This document shows positions 44,145 to 53,814 of a DNA stretch of 64,000 nt, in pieces (position 1 is the first letter of the stretch; the number at the start of each line of letters is the position of its first letter). The stretch covers positions 23,649,001 to 23,713,000 of the forward strand of contig JALMGJ010000015.1 of the NCBI GenBank assembly GCA_023362775.1. The letters run 5' to 3'. This stretch comes from Charina bottae (Eukaryota; Chordata; Lepidosauria; Squamata; Charinaidae). Below the pieces are notes generated by a model, which saw only the letters and a program-made list of their open reading frames with translations, was not told where the DNA came from and did no database searches. Position numbers and translations under genes: made by a program.

Positions 44145-46120
44145 ACAAACTATATTTGTTTTAAAGCTATAAATACCGGAGGTGATACAGAAAGTGGATG
44201 TTCTTCCTCAGCCAAGCACCCTCCAGTCGCACAGGACTTCAGCTGCCCTAATTCTCCCCTTTCTTACAGGACATTGGAAGCGGCTTGAAGGAACCATCTA
44301 CAGGCCCCCAAGGGCACCTTTTCCATGAGGATCCCAGGAGTCCTGGTCAGCCTCTGCTCGCCAACGTCTCCTGAAGCAGCAGCAAGCGCAAGAGTTCTGC
44401 GCAACCCCTTTAATGCAATGCCAACACGGGGCACTACCCTGCATCAGCCAATGGCTTGCAAACAGGGTCGTAGGCGTGGATTAACGTGCGCTCACCGAGT
44501 CAGACCTGCCAAGGATCTTGCAAACCGAGACCACAATGGCTACCCTCTCCTGCAGAGAACTGGGGGGGAGCACCCCAGCACCCCGTTTCCTCCCAGACCC
44601 ACAAGTCTACGGCTAGTACGTAGGATTTTAAGGATCCTAAAAGCACTCCGCCCTTTGAAAGGTTTGGGGACGCCATCCAGCCGTGTCGCTGGAGAGACGA
44701 GATTTCACAACGGAGGCTTTGGGGCTGAAAATGGCCACACGCCAAGGACAAAACAGAGGTTGCCTGGCTGCTGGATCTCCGCTTGCCACACCAGGCTGGC
44801 ACCTGGCCATCTTGGCACCGAGAACAGATATCGAAGCAGCTGGCGGGGGGGGGGGGGTGGCAGAGGGAGTCGTTGGTGCCCTCCCACAAGCCAAGAGGAG
44901 CCTGGCGCAAGGACGCCAGCCGTTGCTGCGGCCGCTTGAGGAGGACGTGTGACGCCAGGCTCGCTGGGAGCGCGCTCTCCAAAACACCTGCTAAGGTCGC
45001 AGCGCCCCAGGGCAACTGTTCCTGGCAGGGAAAGAGGGCAGGAGGCGGGAGGGGAGGTGGCTACAGGCCTAGCAAGAAGTCGCCTGCCCGCCCACCCGCC
45101 CGCCACTTGGCAGCACAACGCAAGCTGCAGCTGCCTGGAGCAGGTGACAGACCCAGTGGAGCTGACTCGATTAGCGGGAAGCAGCCAGGAGGGAGAGCGC
45201 AGGCCAGCACTGCTGCAGAAGAGCCAGCGTGTCCTCCCACCACAGTGGGGAGGGGGCAGCGACACCCTGGAGGTTTTTGCCACTAAAAGCTAAGGGGGAG
45301 CCATCCTCCACCAGGCACTCCCCAGGCACAATGAGGCGCAAAGCTCAGCGGCTTCCCACTCCAGGGCGCCTCAGTGTGAAAGAGGACTGAAGAAGAAAAC
45401 AGGAGGGAAGAAAGGAAGGAGGCGGAAGCCAAGGGGGTACTTCCGAAGGGGGTCTCCCCACGAAAAGGGTGGGGGAGCTCGGAGTTTAAAAAGTAAAATT
45501 AAAGACCTATTTCTTGTCTCAGCAGCAGAAGCAGCAGCCGCTAAACACCCTGCCTGGGACCCCCCCAGAACCGCCTTGCACTCCAGCTTTGTTCTTGAAA
45601 GATGCCAAAACAACGGCGGGTTCACCATCGCACTAAGCCACAGCGGACTGATCAGGGCACCGTGGCTTGTTCCACGTGTAACCAACCCACCGTGGCTTAC
45701 AAACCACGGTGGTAGAGTTGACACACTGTCTTGACACCAGAAGTACAAGGTGCAAAGTACAGGCTGGGCATGATGGGAGTTGCAGTCCAACGCCTCTGGA
45801 GGGGAGATCTGTTATAGGCAAAGCTGGTCTTAGTAGCTACTACCAACCCCAACAACGTCCCAGCAGTCAGCAAACCAGGCGCTCCTCCGTCCCTTCTCCG
45901 AAGGACATACCCCCCCACACGCACACAGCCTGCATTTGTTGACTTAAGCGCCCATTTGCTCAGCTTTTACAACTGTCTTTCAGAATGTTAATTTTTTACT
46001 AACTCTGCAAATACTGAACAAATGTGCCCACACAGGCCACCTCAGTTGAAACACAGAGACCGTTCTGCCCCCTCCCCTCATCACTGCCCAGGTTGGCAAG
46101 GAGAGGCAAGTGCAGCTGGG
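44145..46120. other. GC-rich non-coding stretch
   Basis: Between 44300 and 45300 several overlapping frames of 114-204 codons are open on both strands with no recognised domain. A 9-bp inverted repeat ('ccaccgtgg' at 45687-45695, 'ccacggtgg' at 45704-45712) sits in a patch of recurring 'accgtggctt' words. No gene supported. Confidence 0.5.
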
Positions 46121-46125
46121 GTTCG

Positions 46126-46210
46126 CCTCCTGATGGCACGAGAATGCATCTCCCAGAATTCCCACCCTGCATGGCCCATGGAATTCTGGGAGCTGCAAGT
46201 CTCAGGATCT
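46126..46210. mobile_element. diverged palindromic hAT-type MITE fragment
   Basis: Inverted 'atctcccagaattcccaccc' and 'catggaattctgggagctgc' around 'tgcatggccca', the core of the palindromic family. The outer arms are lost. A (GT)n tract of about 10 units (46222-46241) follows. Confidence 0.55.
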
Positions 46211-46446
46211 CTGCAAAGCTCGTGTGTGTGTGTGTGTGTGTAACAGCAGGGTTTACTTTTTACTTTCTTACTTTGACAGACTGAAAAAAGATGGGCACAT
46301 CCTTTCAGTTGCACACTTTGGAGGCCCAGATCTTAAAAAACAAGGCCAGCAACAGACTCGGTTACCCTGGTGCAGCTCATTTTCATCCAAACATGATTCA
46401 TTCAACAATCTTTTCCCATGCTAGCGAGTATCTATAACACTGTTAA

Positions 46447-46582
46447 CACTTTTTTTTCAACCTTGGCAACTTTAATGTTTGTGGACTTCAACTCCCAGAA
46501 TTCCCCAGCCAGCCATGCTTGCTGGGGAATTCTGGGAGTTGAAGTCCACACACCTTAAAGTTGCCAAGGTTGAAAAACACTG
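46447..46582. mobile_element. palindromic hAT-type MITE (near full length)
   Basis: Inverted arms carrying 'caaccttggcaactttaa' and 'gtggacttcaactcccagaa', centred on 'cagccagccatgcttgctgg', with the complementary right arm ending 'ggttgaaaaacactgg'. The left tip is altered by a T run and no clear 8-bp duplication remains. Confidence 0.8.
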
Positions 46583-46865
46583 GTCTAAAGGGAGAGCTAC
46601 AGTTGGCACCACCAACTTATCTATAGCAGTGCCAACCTATGAAACTCTTTGCCGCCTGAGATTCATGTGGTATCCTCCACTGTCTTCCTTTCTTTTTTTA
46701 ACCTCACATTGCCTCTCATGTTGCCGTTTTTTCCTTACAAATTTGTTTTACTTTTGCTTAGCTTTGTTCCTTCATTTTCTCTCCTGACAAGCCTTGCAAC
46801 AACCTAGAAAGGCACAATAAGGCTTTTTGTAAACAAAGCAACCGTAAAGTAAGGGCTATTGAATT

Positions 46866-47534
46866 TTTATTTTCAGAGAATTTCTGTGATAAAAATGCAT
46901 GGCCCGCCTAGAATGATGTTTTTGTTTCAGACAAGACCTGTTTTGACAAATGATGCACCATTTAAACAGTGGCAAAAGGATATATCTAAATTGGTGTGGC
47001 AGGGGAAAAAAACGTGAGTTAAATATAAGGTGTTACAGGATGCAAAGGAAAGGGGAGGTGCTTCCTTGCAGCTGTTTGGTTTGGATGAAAGAGTGGGTGC
47101 TGCTGAGAAATAGGAGGTTTTGGAGTCAGGAGGACGTGACCTGAGACGTGGGTGGCATGGGTACCTGTGGTACGACAAAGTCAAGGTTAATGTGGATTTT
47201 AAAAATCATGATGTTAGGCGTGCCATATTCAGAATATGGAATAGATACAAACCCAGGTTGTGCCCGAAAACACCTTTGTGGCTCTCAGCACAAGAAGCAT
47301 TTTATAGATGAGAAATAATAGGCAAACACAAATGGCTAACTTACTGAGAGATTCTAGAATTTTGTCAAGGGGAATACAAAATAAAATCAAGAGAAGAACT
47401 GTGGCAGAGGGACATACTTGCCAAGGGTTTTCCTATTTACAGTTATTAGAAAGATTTAAAGTAGATAGAAGAGTTTATGGTTTTGAACATTGGAAGACTG
47501 AGTTTGAAATGGAATTATGTACAAATGATGAACA
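46866..47534 (+). mobile_element. L1 LINE ORF2 C-terminal fragment, 5' part
   Basis: The plus strand encodes an L1 ORF2 C-terminal region across several frames: 'RISVIKM', 'FKQWQKDISKLVWQGKK', then 'WHGYLWYDKVKVN' and 'TPLWLSAQEAF', then 'LLERFKVDRRVYGFEHWKTE'. Stops and frame changes show it is a dead copy. It is split at 47534 by the copia element and resumes at 52671. The codon at the break continues exactly across the empty site. Confidence 0.85.
47530..47534. repeat. 5-bp target site duplication, left copy
   Basis: 'gaaca' directly before the TG that opens the left LTR. The same five bases follow the right LTR at 52666-52670. Confidence 0.92.
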
Positions 47535-48272
47535 TGATGGGGTATATGCTGGCTTAAAGGGGAAAAACCGAGGCTTGAGAATAAACAGACAAGAATGCAG
47601 CTTGTTAGGGCCAACAGTGTTTACTGTTTAGCATAGGGCAATAATGCAGATACAATTACATTATCGCAAATATGAAAAAGATGAATATACAGGATACATC
47701 ATTGTAAAAGGAAAACAAAACTAGAACTTATAAGCAGAGTTCCGTGTATTGATCCCAGGGCCAGAGTTCCTGCCATGGCCTATACCCAAAGCCAGGCATA
47801 GCTCACTCTGCCCAGTCCACGGGAAGTGAACACGTGAAGAACTACATAGCTAAGAGACACGAGAAATCAAGAAGACATAGAACACCATTTTGCATGGTTG
47901 TATATTCAGTTCTTCTAGCTTTCTGATTGGCTGGAAGTTAGCTGTTACACACACTAGGCCTCAAAGCACACAGCATGAGTTCCCCCTCCTCCTTGCTCAG
48001 GGGGGCCTTGGCAAGTCTTCCCACGGAAGGACATCAGGAGGATATCTTCTCATGGGAAGATTTCCATTGCTAGCCATAATATGGTACCTTCTCGCTCCTT
48101 ATCTCATGAGGACGTAAACAACGCCAAGGCTTCTCTGTTGTCCAGCCACCTGGCATTCACGTCACCATGAGAATGCTTGGCTTTGCTTTGTAAAAGATGC
48201 AATTTGCCAAAACACTTTTGCATTGAAAAGAAATCCAATTTACCAATATCATATAGTATAAGAAATCTGACA
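47535..48272 (-). repeat. copia 3' LTR (left in the window)
   Basis: 738 bp, reading TG...CA on both strands. By line-by-line comparison it shows no difference from the copy at 51928-52665, and the 75-codon frames in the two copies are identical. On the element's sense strand it starts TGTCAGATTTC and follows the polypurine tract, so it is the 3' LTR. Confidence 0.95.
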
Positions 48273-48282
48273 CCCCTCCACA
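48273..48282 (-). other. polypurine tract of the copia element
   Basis: On the minus strand 'gtggagggg' lies immediately before the LTR start TGTCAG, the expected site and composition for plus-strand priming. The tract is short. Confidence 0.6.
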
Positions 48283-48650
48283 TTGGATTTCGACACAATG
48301 CAAACAATGATGGAAGTTGTTCAAAGCTTTAAAATACATTTGTACAGAAACAGAAACAACAAAGGTTAATGCATGTAATAATCACACTATTCAAGTTACA
48401 GTTTTTACAACCAATAGTATCAACACTAGAAAATGGTTTAAAAACACTTGTTACACATATGTATAATGCACAATATATACTTCATGCAATGTTTTATTCA
48501 GATACATACAGATACATACTAATACAAATTATGTAGGAACAGAAACAGTCAAACAGAGAAACAGAAAAACATTGCCCTCAAATGTTCTGTCCCCTCCTTT
48601 GCAAAAAATCGCAGCCAGCATAGATAAGGAATTCCAACCCTGCCGCAGGA

Positions 48651-48675
48651 TTTTTTTTTTTTTTTTTTTTTTTTT
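48651..48675 (-). repeat. 25-base T run inside the copia interior
   Basis: A 25-base T homopolymer, poly(A) on the element's sense strand, between the RNase H remnant and the 3' LTR. It may be the tail of a small insertion or simple slippage growth. Confidence 0.7.
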
Positions 48676-48899
48676 AGGGCCAAATCATTTTGCAGGCTTG
48701 GTACCCTACCTGGGCAAAACTAACTCAGGGCATGTCCACTGCATTACTGTAGAGTGATATACTGTACAACAAATTAAGGATAAACTTTCTTTTACACAAA
48801 TGACACTCTGTAACAAACCAAGAACCATCTCTGTTCTGGGCTCTTGTAACTTCAACACCAGGATAAATGTTTGAATTTGTGCTGAACTTCCTCAGCTGG

Positions 48900-49090
48900 C
48901 ACTTACTACCTCAGCTGACTGACAAATTCTTATACAAGGTGGAAAACTTCAGTTTCTAAGCAGAAAAACAACTACATAAGTACGAAGTCCTACACAAACT
49001 TCAACACTTTCTTATGTACACATAGAAAACAGCACGGGACTGTTCTCACATCCCAGTTAGCATCTGCACCATGCTATCAATGACTGGCCT
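48900..49090 (-). pseudogene. copia RNase H remnant
   Basis: The sense (minus) strand reads ADANWDVRT near 49050-49070, like the copia RNase H segment that normally reads DADW, and farther on SAEVVSAS near 48900-48920, the region that normally holds the TEAEY motif. Stops and shifts interrupt it. It follows the RT remnant by only about 150 bp, far less than in an intact element. Confidence 0.55.
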
Positions 49091-49119
49091 GCTTTAAAAT
49101 CCATAAAGCACCCTGTTAA

Positions 49120-49345
49120 GTCAATGAATTGTTTGGGAACTGCCACACATGTACAGCCAAAACGCTTGCCTTACACACACTGTTTCAGGGAGATCTACAT
49201 TCAAATATGCTGTGTCAACATCGCAATATGTAGATGGACACCTGTTTCCACGCTACGCAACCAGAAAACGCACCACACGTCAACATTCTGGCCTAGCTGT
49301 GGGTGCATACACTAGATCCACAGTTCACAAACTCTTTTTTGTGCA
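49120..49345 (-). pseudogene. copia reverse transcriptase N-terminal remnant
   Basis: Sense-strand pieces are AQGFVAQK, then YAPTARPEC, then CDVDTAYLNVDLPETVCVRQ (about 49170-49230). These correspond to the conserved start of copia RT, in which DVxTAFLNG precedes the catalytic domain. At least two stop codons and one frame change occur. The fingers/palm part with the catalytic Asp-Asp pair is missing between this piece and RNase H, so no active RT can be made from this copy. Confidence 0.8.
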
Positions 49346-50419
49346 ACAAATCCCTGGGCAACACTGGCTTCACACTGCAGAGTATTATCAGGAAGAAATG
49401 GCTTTCTGAACACTCATCTGGAACCTACAGCTTACTAAAACAAAGGATAGGGTGGTTACTGTTAACACTTCACCAAAACTCAGACTGACTATCCACAGCT
49501 GTGTTCCAACACTCTCCTTGCCTCTCAAAGGCAGGAGCAACACATCTAGCAAAGACTGGGTTTTCTCAGGTAACTTGACACACTGTCACCTGCTAAATCA
49601 CAAATCTGTCAGGCTTCACACCCTGGAATAAGAAGACCCATGAGGAATGACCACTGTACTTCCTCATCACCATCTCTTTTCCTAATACCTGACTCCCCCT
49701 CCAGGCCCTGCAACTGCTCAGGTGAAATTTCCAGTCCTTCACCTGAGGGGCCCTTTTCACACTCGGAGACTGGGGAACAGAAGAAACCTAAACTGGTTTT
49801 TGCCCATCTACTGAACCCATGGACAGTAGGTTTACACTAGCAATGCAGCAACACTTCTGCAACCTTAGCATGTAACCTTTCCAACCAGTAGGCTGCTTAA
49901 AAATTAAAGCACTTCTGGAGATTTGGATATGACCATGGCTTAATGAAACACCGATAAGCCTTGGATTTTAATCAACAACCAACAACCTGAAGCACTCTGC
50001 TTCCTTGGTTCTTCCTTCTCTGTGACCTGGGGTTGTGAACACACGCAAATGTTTCACAGACATGCAGGTACTTCAGTGAAGGGCGCTTGCCATACCAAAG
50101 AAAAACAATTTCTTTTCACAGTTGAATTCTACTACCTGGTTAGTTAGAAACCACACACTGCAATCAAGGCAGCCTCTCCCCAGACATGGGATGGCACTTG
50201 AGCAACTAACAGCAGGCTATTTTTAATGGTATTCACAACACCAACACTCAGCTAGAATTCCAACATTGGCAAGTCTTTGGGAGAATACTTTCCTACAAAG
50301 CCAATTCTGGAACACATGGCTCAGGAACACTTCACTACAATCTGACTGAAACTGACCATATTTTCATCCTACTATTGCTACATATACTTCAAAGCGAGCA
50401 CAGACCTTCGCTTTAGACT

Positions 50420-50608
50420 TCAACAAGTAGCAACAACACAAGCAGGTAGGATCATCAACCAGAAGGAAAATGAAACTCGCACCCCACCATTACTTGGGAC
50501 ATGGGGGCTAACTAGGTCTCTATGAACCAACTGAAATGGTCTAGTTAACACTCTGTCACTTTGCCTAGCAACAGACACAGTTCTGATTTTTTTAGATTGT
50601 TTACACAC
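50420..50608 (-). pseudogene. copia integrase N-terminal remnant
   Basis: The minus frame includes CKQSKKIRTVS, then RPFQLVHRDLVSPHVPSNGG, the copia motif that joins the zinc-binding end of integrase to its catalytic core (family form: PFELVHxDLxGP). A frameshift follows, after which FLLVDDPTC continues the core in another frame. The order gag, integrase, RT is diagnostic for copia over gypsy. Confidence 0.85.
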
Positions 50609-51699
50609 AGTTTACACAATCAAGGAACTTTTGCACATTTCCTGGGTTCTAACTCAGAATGCAATTTGGCTATCTGAGACACACTCTCCCATCCCGGGAT
50701 TACCCCAGTACTTTGTGAAAACTTTATGGATGCATTCATGATGTGGGGAACATTAAACACACAATGTCCTGTCCACACAATCTCCACAGCATCTCACACA
50801 CTTGATGTTACAGGTTTGTCTATAACACACTCAGCCTCATATCATAAGCAGTTTCATATCACAATGAAACATTCAGCACCAAGTATACTCAGACTTGACC
50901 AGGGCTGGAACACTGAGGAGAGAAAAACAACAAGTGTACACATACACATTTCTTACACAGAAATATCAGCTAAAATTACTTGCTGAACTCAAGGCTGAAA
51001 TTTGTAACAATAACCATCCATGTTTACAAACTTTACAGCGACCAATTCAAAAACAGACTCTCTGTAGAGAAATGCTTACACACAGCAGCCGGTAGAGCAG
51101 AAAACTTGGATTTGTTGTTCAGCTGACTCCTGGCATCTGGCGTCCCCTCCCTTCGTAAATCAGGCGTCTTGTGTCCGCTGGACATCGGGGCAGGGAACAG
51201 CTTTGTAGAATCACAGCAAACCACGGCAAATGTAAATTCCATGTCAGGTTTTACTTCAGCTGGAACACTCTCAGACGGCTCCTGGAAGTGGCTTGTACAA
51301 TAATCCACAGGAAATAAACTCGACCAATAGACCAAACCTATGACCAGGCTTGACAAAAATCATGCACGCTTTTTCACAGCGCCAGAAAAAATATGCCTTC
51401 TTGTTCATGCCTTCTTGCAGCAAACAAAGTCTTGAACTCACCAAGGTGGGTTATCACAGTCTCACCGGTTGCAGCCTCAAACTATAAAGCTGTCTTAGTA
51501 GACCACCAAGGGCAACAGAGCTCCACCGTGTATTGAAGGCTCCAACAGCTTCTCAGCACCCATTTCTCAGTTCGTGGGTTGCTGATATAATTCCATTCAG
51601 AGGATTTGAGTCCCAAAAGCAAAAATGCCATAAGCACAGTCCAAACATGCTTGCACTTCTTCAGAGAGATTCTCTGGAGGTGGATTTGCCACTTACTGC

Positions 51700-51809
51700 C
51701 ACAAATCTTTTCCTTGCAAAAAGGATGATTCCATCTCCACACACCAGGTCAGATAGTTTGTGCCATCTAAAGCCTCAAACGGCAGACTGACCAGACACTG
51801 TTCAGCCAT
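51700..51809 (-). pseudogene. copia gag N-terminal remnant
   Basis: Begins MAEQCLVSLPFEALDGTNYL at 51809 and continues TWCVEMESSFLQGKDLWQ before a stop. The GTNYxxWxxxMxxxL pattern is that of the copia-type gag N-terminal domain. Downstream sense codons resume after the stop (PPPENLSEEVQACL), so the stop is a point lesion in an otherwise recognisable gag. The zinc knuckle was not located. Confidence 0.8.
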
Positions 51810-51911
51810 TGCTGACCACTCAAAGAAAACATGTTTATTCCGAAAACAGCCTCTAAAAACAAACTCCCTTGCACAGCCAGGTCCAACGCAGCAAAGAAAA
51901 CGCAAATGTCT

Positions 51912-51927
51912 CTCTGGGCCCGTAACC
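51912..51927 (-). other. primer-binding site, initiator tRNA-Met internal type
   Basis: Directly beside the 5' LTR the window strand reads 'ctctgggcccgtaacc'. The 14 bases 'ctgggcccgtaacc' match the anticodon stem-loop of vertebrate initiator tRNA-Met at 13 positions (G replaces A in the anticodon). Priming from an internal half-tRNA fragment is known for Drosophila copia. The assignment uses the tRNA sequence from established knowledge. Confidence 0.8.
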
Positions 51928-52665
51928 TGATGGGGTATATGCTGGCTTAAAGGGGAAAAACCGAGGCTTGAGAATAAACAGACAAGAATGCAGCTTGTTA
52001 GGGCCAACAGTGTTTACTGTTTAGCATAGGGCAATAATGCAGATACAATTACATTATCGCAAATATGAAAAAGATGAATATACAGGATACATCATTGTAA
52101 AAGGAAAACAAAACTAGAACTTATAAGCAGAGTTCCGTGTATTGATCCCAGGGCCAGAGTTCCTGCCATGGCCTATACCCAAAGCCAGGCATAGCTCACT
52201 CTGCCCAGTCCACGGGAAGTGAACACGTGAAGAACTACATAGCTAAGAGACACGAGAAATCAAGAAGACATAGAACACCATTTTGCATGGTTGTATATTC
52301 AGTTCTTCTAGCTTTCTGATTGGCTGGAAGTTAGCTGTTACACACACTAGGCCTCAAAGCACACAGCATGAGTTCCCCCTCCTCCTTGCTCAGGGGGGCC
52401 TTGGCAAGTCTTCCCACGGAAGGACATCAGGAGGATATCTTCTCATGGGAAGATTTCCATTGCTAGCCATAATATGGTACCTTCTCGCTCCTTATCTCAT
52501 GAGGACGTAAACAACGCCAAGGCTTCTCTGTTGTCCAGCCACCTGGCATTCACGTCACCATGAGAATGCTTGGCTTTGCTTTGTAAAAGATGCAATTTGC
52601 CAAAACACTTTTGCATTGAAAAGAAATCCAATTTACCAATATCATATAGTATAAGAAATCTGACA
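51928..52665 (-). repeat. copia 5' LTR (right in the window)
   Basis: 738 bp, offset by exactly 4393 from the left LTR along its whole length with no gap. It lies next to the primer-binding site, so it is the 5' LTR in the element's sense. Confidence 0.95.
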
Positions 52666-52705
52666 GAACATGGAGTTGCTAAAATGTAGAAACTTCTATT
52701 GACTG
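52666..52705 (+). mobile_element. target duplication and L1 remainder
   Basis: The repeated 'gaaca' (52666-52670) is followed by 'tggagttgctaaaatgtag', which continues the L1 ORF2 frame interrupted at 47534 (TNDE-H-GVAKM, then a stop) and KLLL beyond it. L1 similarity fades after about 52705. Confidence 0.8.
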
Positions 52706-52709
52706 GGGT

Positions 52710-53475
52710 TTTTTTTCGCCATACAAGAGGGATGTCCTGTGTGTCAACATGGCTACTTGAGTTTCAGATGCCCAGGACTCCTGGACATGCCAAGCATTGC
52801 CAACAGATAGGATAGAGGGCAGCCCTAGGGGGGGGTGCTAAAGGTGAGCTCTGCCCCCCCCCCCCCGTTATTCAAAAGATGCAAACCTAGCTCTGAAAAT
52901 GGGGGCATTCGCTGGCTTGGCTCTTGAATGGAAACTTAAAAGCCACCGGGAAGCAATCACTCTATTTGGCCAATTGCAGGTTTACCCCCTCCCCCCCCAC
53001 CCCAAATTTGCCAGCTTTCAAGGTTCCCAGGACTCTTCGCCAGGTCACATCGCTCAGGCAGGGGCAACCCGATGCTTCTGCAGCCCCTTTTGCCAACGGG
53101 GTGGCATTCTTGGAGGCAGTGCCGAGAACTGAAACTCTCCCGCCCTCCTTGATGGGGGCAAAGAGGCTCTTCAAGGCCTGGAGGATAACAGATTGCATCA
53201 ACAGGCCCAGAGCGTGCCGTTTGCACAAGTGAAGGCCTTGATGGGTTTATGATACTCCCTAGAGAACAATAGCCAAAGAGGCCCTGCAAAGAAAGCGTAT
53301 GTGCAAGAACACACTTCCTCTTCCACTGCAGGCTTAGCTCACACCCCTCTGCTGTTTGCTGTCTTGCTTGTTCCAACCTGCCTGCTCAAACCCTCCTCTT
53401 TTCTTAAAGGTAAACAGCTCCGCAACCACAAAGACCCAGCAGCACAACAACAGTTCACAGCGCCCTTCTTCTGTG
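52710..53475. other. non-coding stretch, nothing identified
   Basis: C and G homopolymers (about 52829-52835 and 52854-52866) and no recognisable gene. Confidence 0.5.
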
Positions 53476-53489
53476 CTGCTGGCTTCCCC

Positions 53490-53566
53490 ATCTAGCCTAC
53501 AACTGATGGTCTCCCCTCTAAGGACTAACCCCATCGGATCCTGCTTAGCTTTTAAATCTTAGCCAA
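53490..53566 (-). repeat. 5S rRNA-like SINE fragment
   Basis: 'tctagcctacaactgatggt' followed by 'ggatcctgcttagcttttaa' is the diverged reverse complement of the 5S rRNA 3' half, with the same 'tctagcctac' boundary as the copy at 24.65 kb. It ends just before the target duplication of the hAT MITE. Confidence 0.6.
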
Positions 53567-53575
53567 GGGCTAGAC

Positions 53576-53805
53576 CAGAGCTTTCCAAACTGTGTGTCCG
53601 ACAATTGACTGCAGCTGCCTCCGAGCCCTGCCAGGATTCCGCGCAGGTCCTAGTGCCTGCCTTGTGCCTGGCTGCCTCCAAACCTGCCCTGCCAGGATTC
53701 CGCACAGGCCCTAGTGCCTGCCTTGTGCCCTGCTGTAAGAGTGTGTCGCGAAATGATGCATGTCTAAAAAGTGTGTCACCAACATGAATAGTTTGGAAAG
53801 CTCTG
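53576..53805 (+). mobile_element. hAT MITE with internal minisatellite, copy 1
   Basis: 230 bp with inverted ends 'cagagctttccaaact' and 'agtttggaaagctctg', flanked by a perfect 8-bp duplication 'ggctagac' (53568-53575 and 53806-53813), which is diagnostic for hAT transposition. The interior holds about two 61-bp units ('ccaggattcc' at 53631 and 53692). No transposase. Confidence 0.92.
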
Positions 53806-53814
53806 GGCTAGACA

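Larger units (their letters stand above)
47535..52665 (-). mobile_element. Ty1/copia LTR retrotransposon, defective interior
   Basis: A 5131-bp element on the minus strand with two 738-bp LTRs, a 3655-bp interior and a 5-bp target duplication (gaaca). The copia assignment rests on three points. The primer site next to the 5' LTR matches the anticodon arm of initiator tRNA-Met, as in Drosophila copia. The order gag, integrase, RT, RNase H places integrase before RT. The gag and integrase motifs are copia-like. The coding remnants contain stops and frameshifts, and the RT catalytic part is absent. The LTRs look identical by eye, so the insertion is recent. Ty1/copia elements are uncommon in amniotes. 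Confidence 0.92.

Noticed and set aside
47890..48117. 75-codon open frame, repeated identically at 52283-52510
   Set aside because: It lies in the LTR, antisense to the element, and is duplicated only because the LTR is. No family resemblance.
48273..51927. RNA-editing or hypermutation of the copia interior
   Set aside because: A few Tyr-to-Cys type changes hinted at A-to-G bias, but without a consensus the direction of change cannot be scored.
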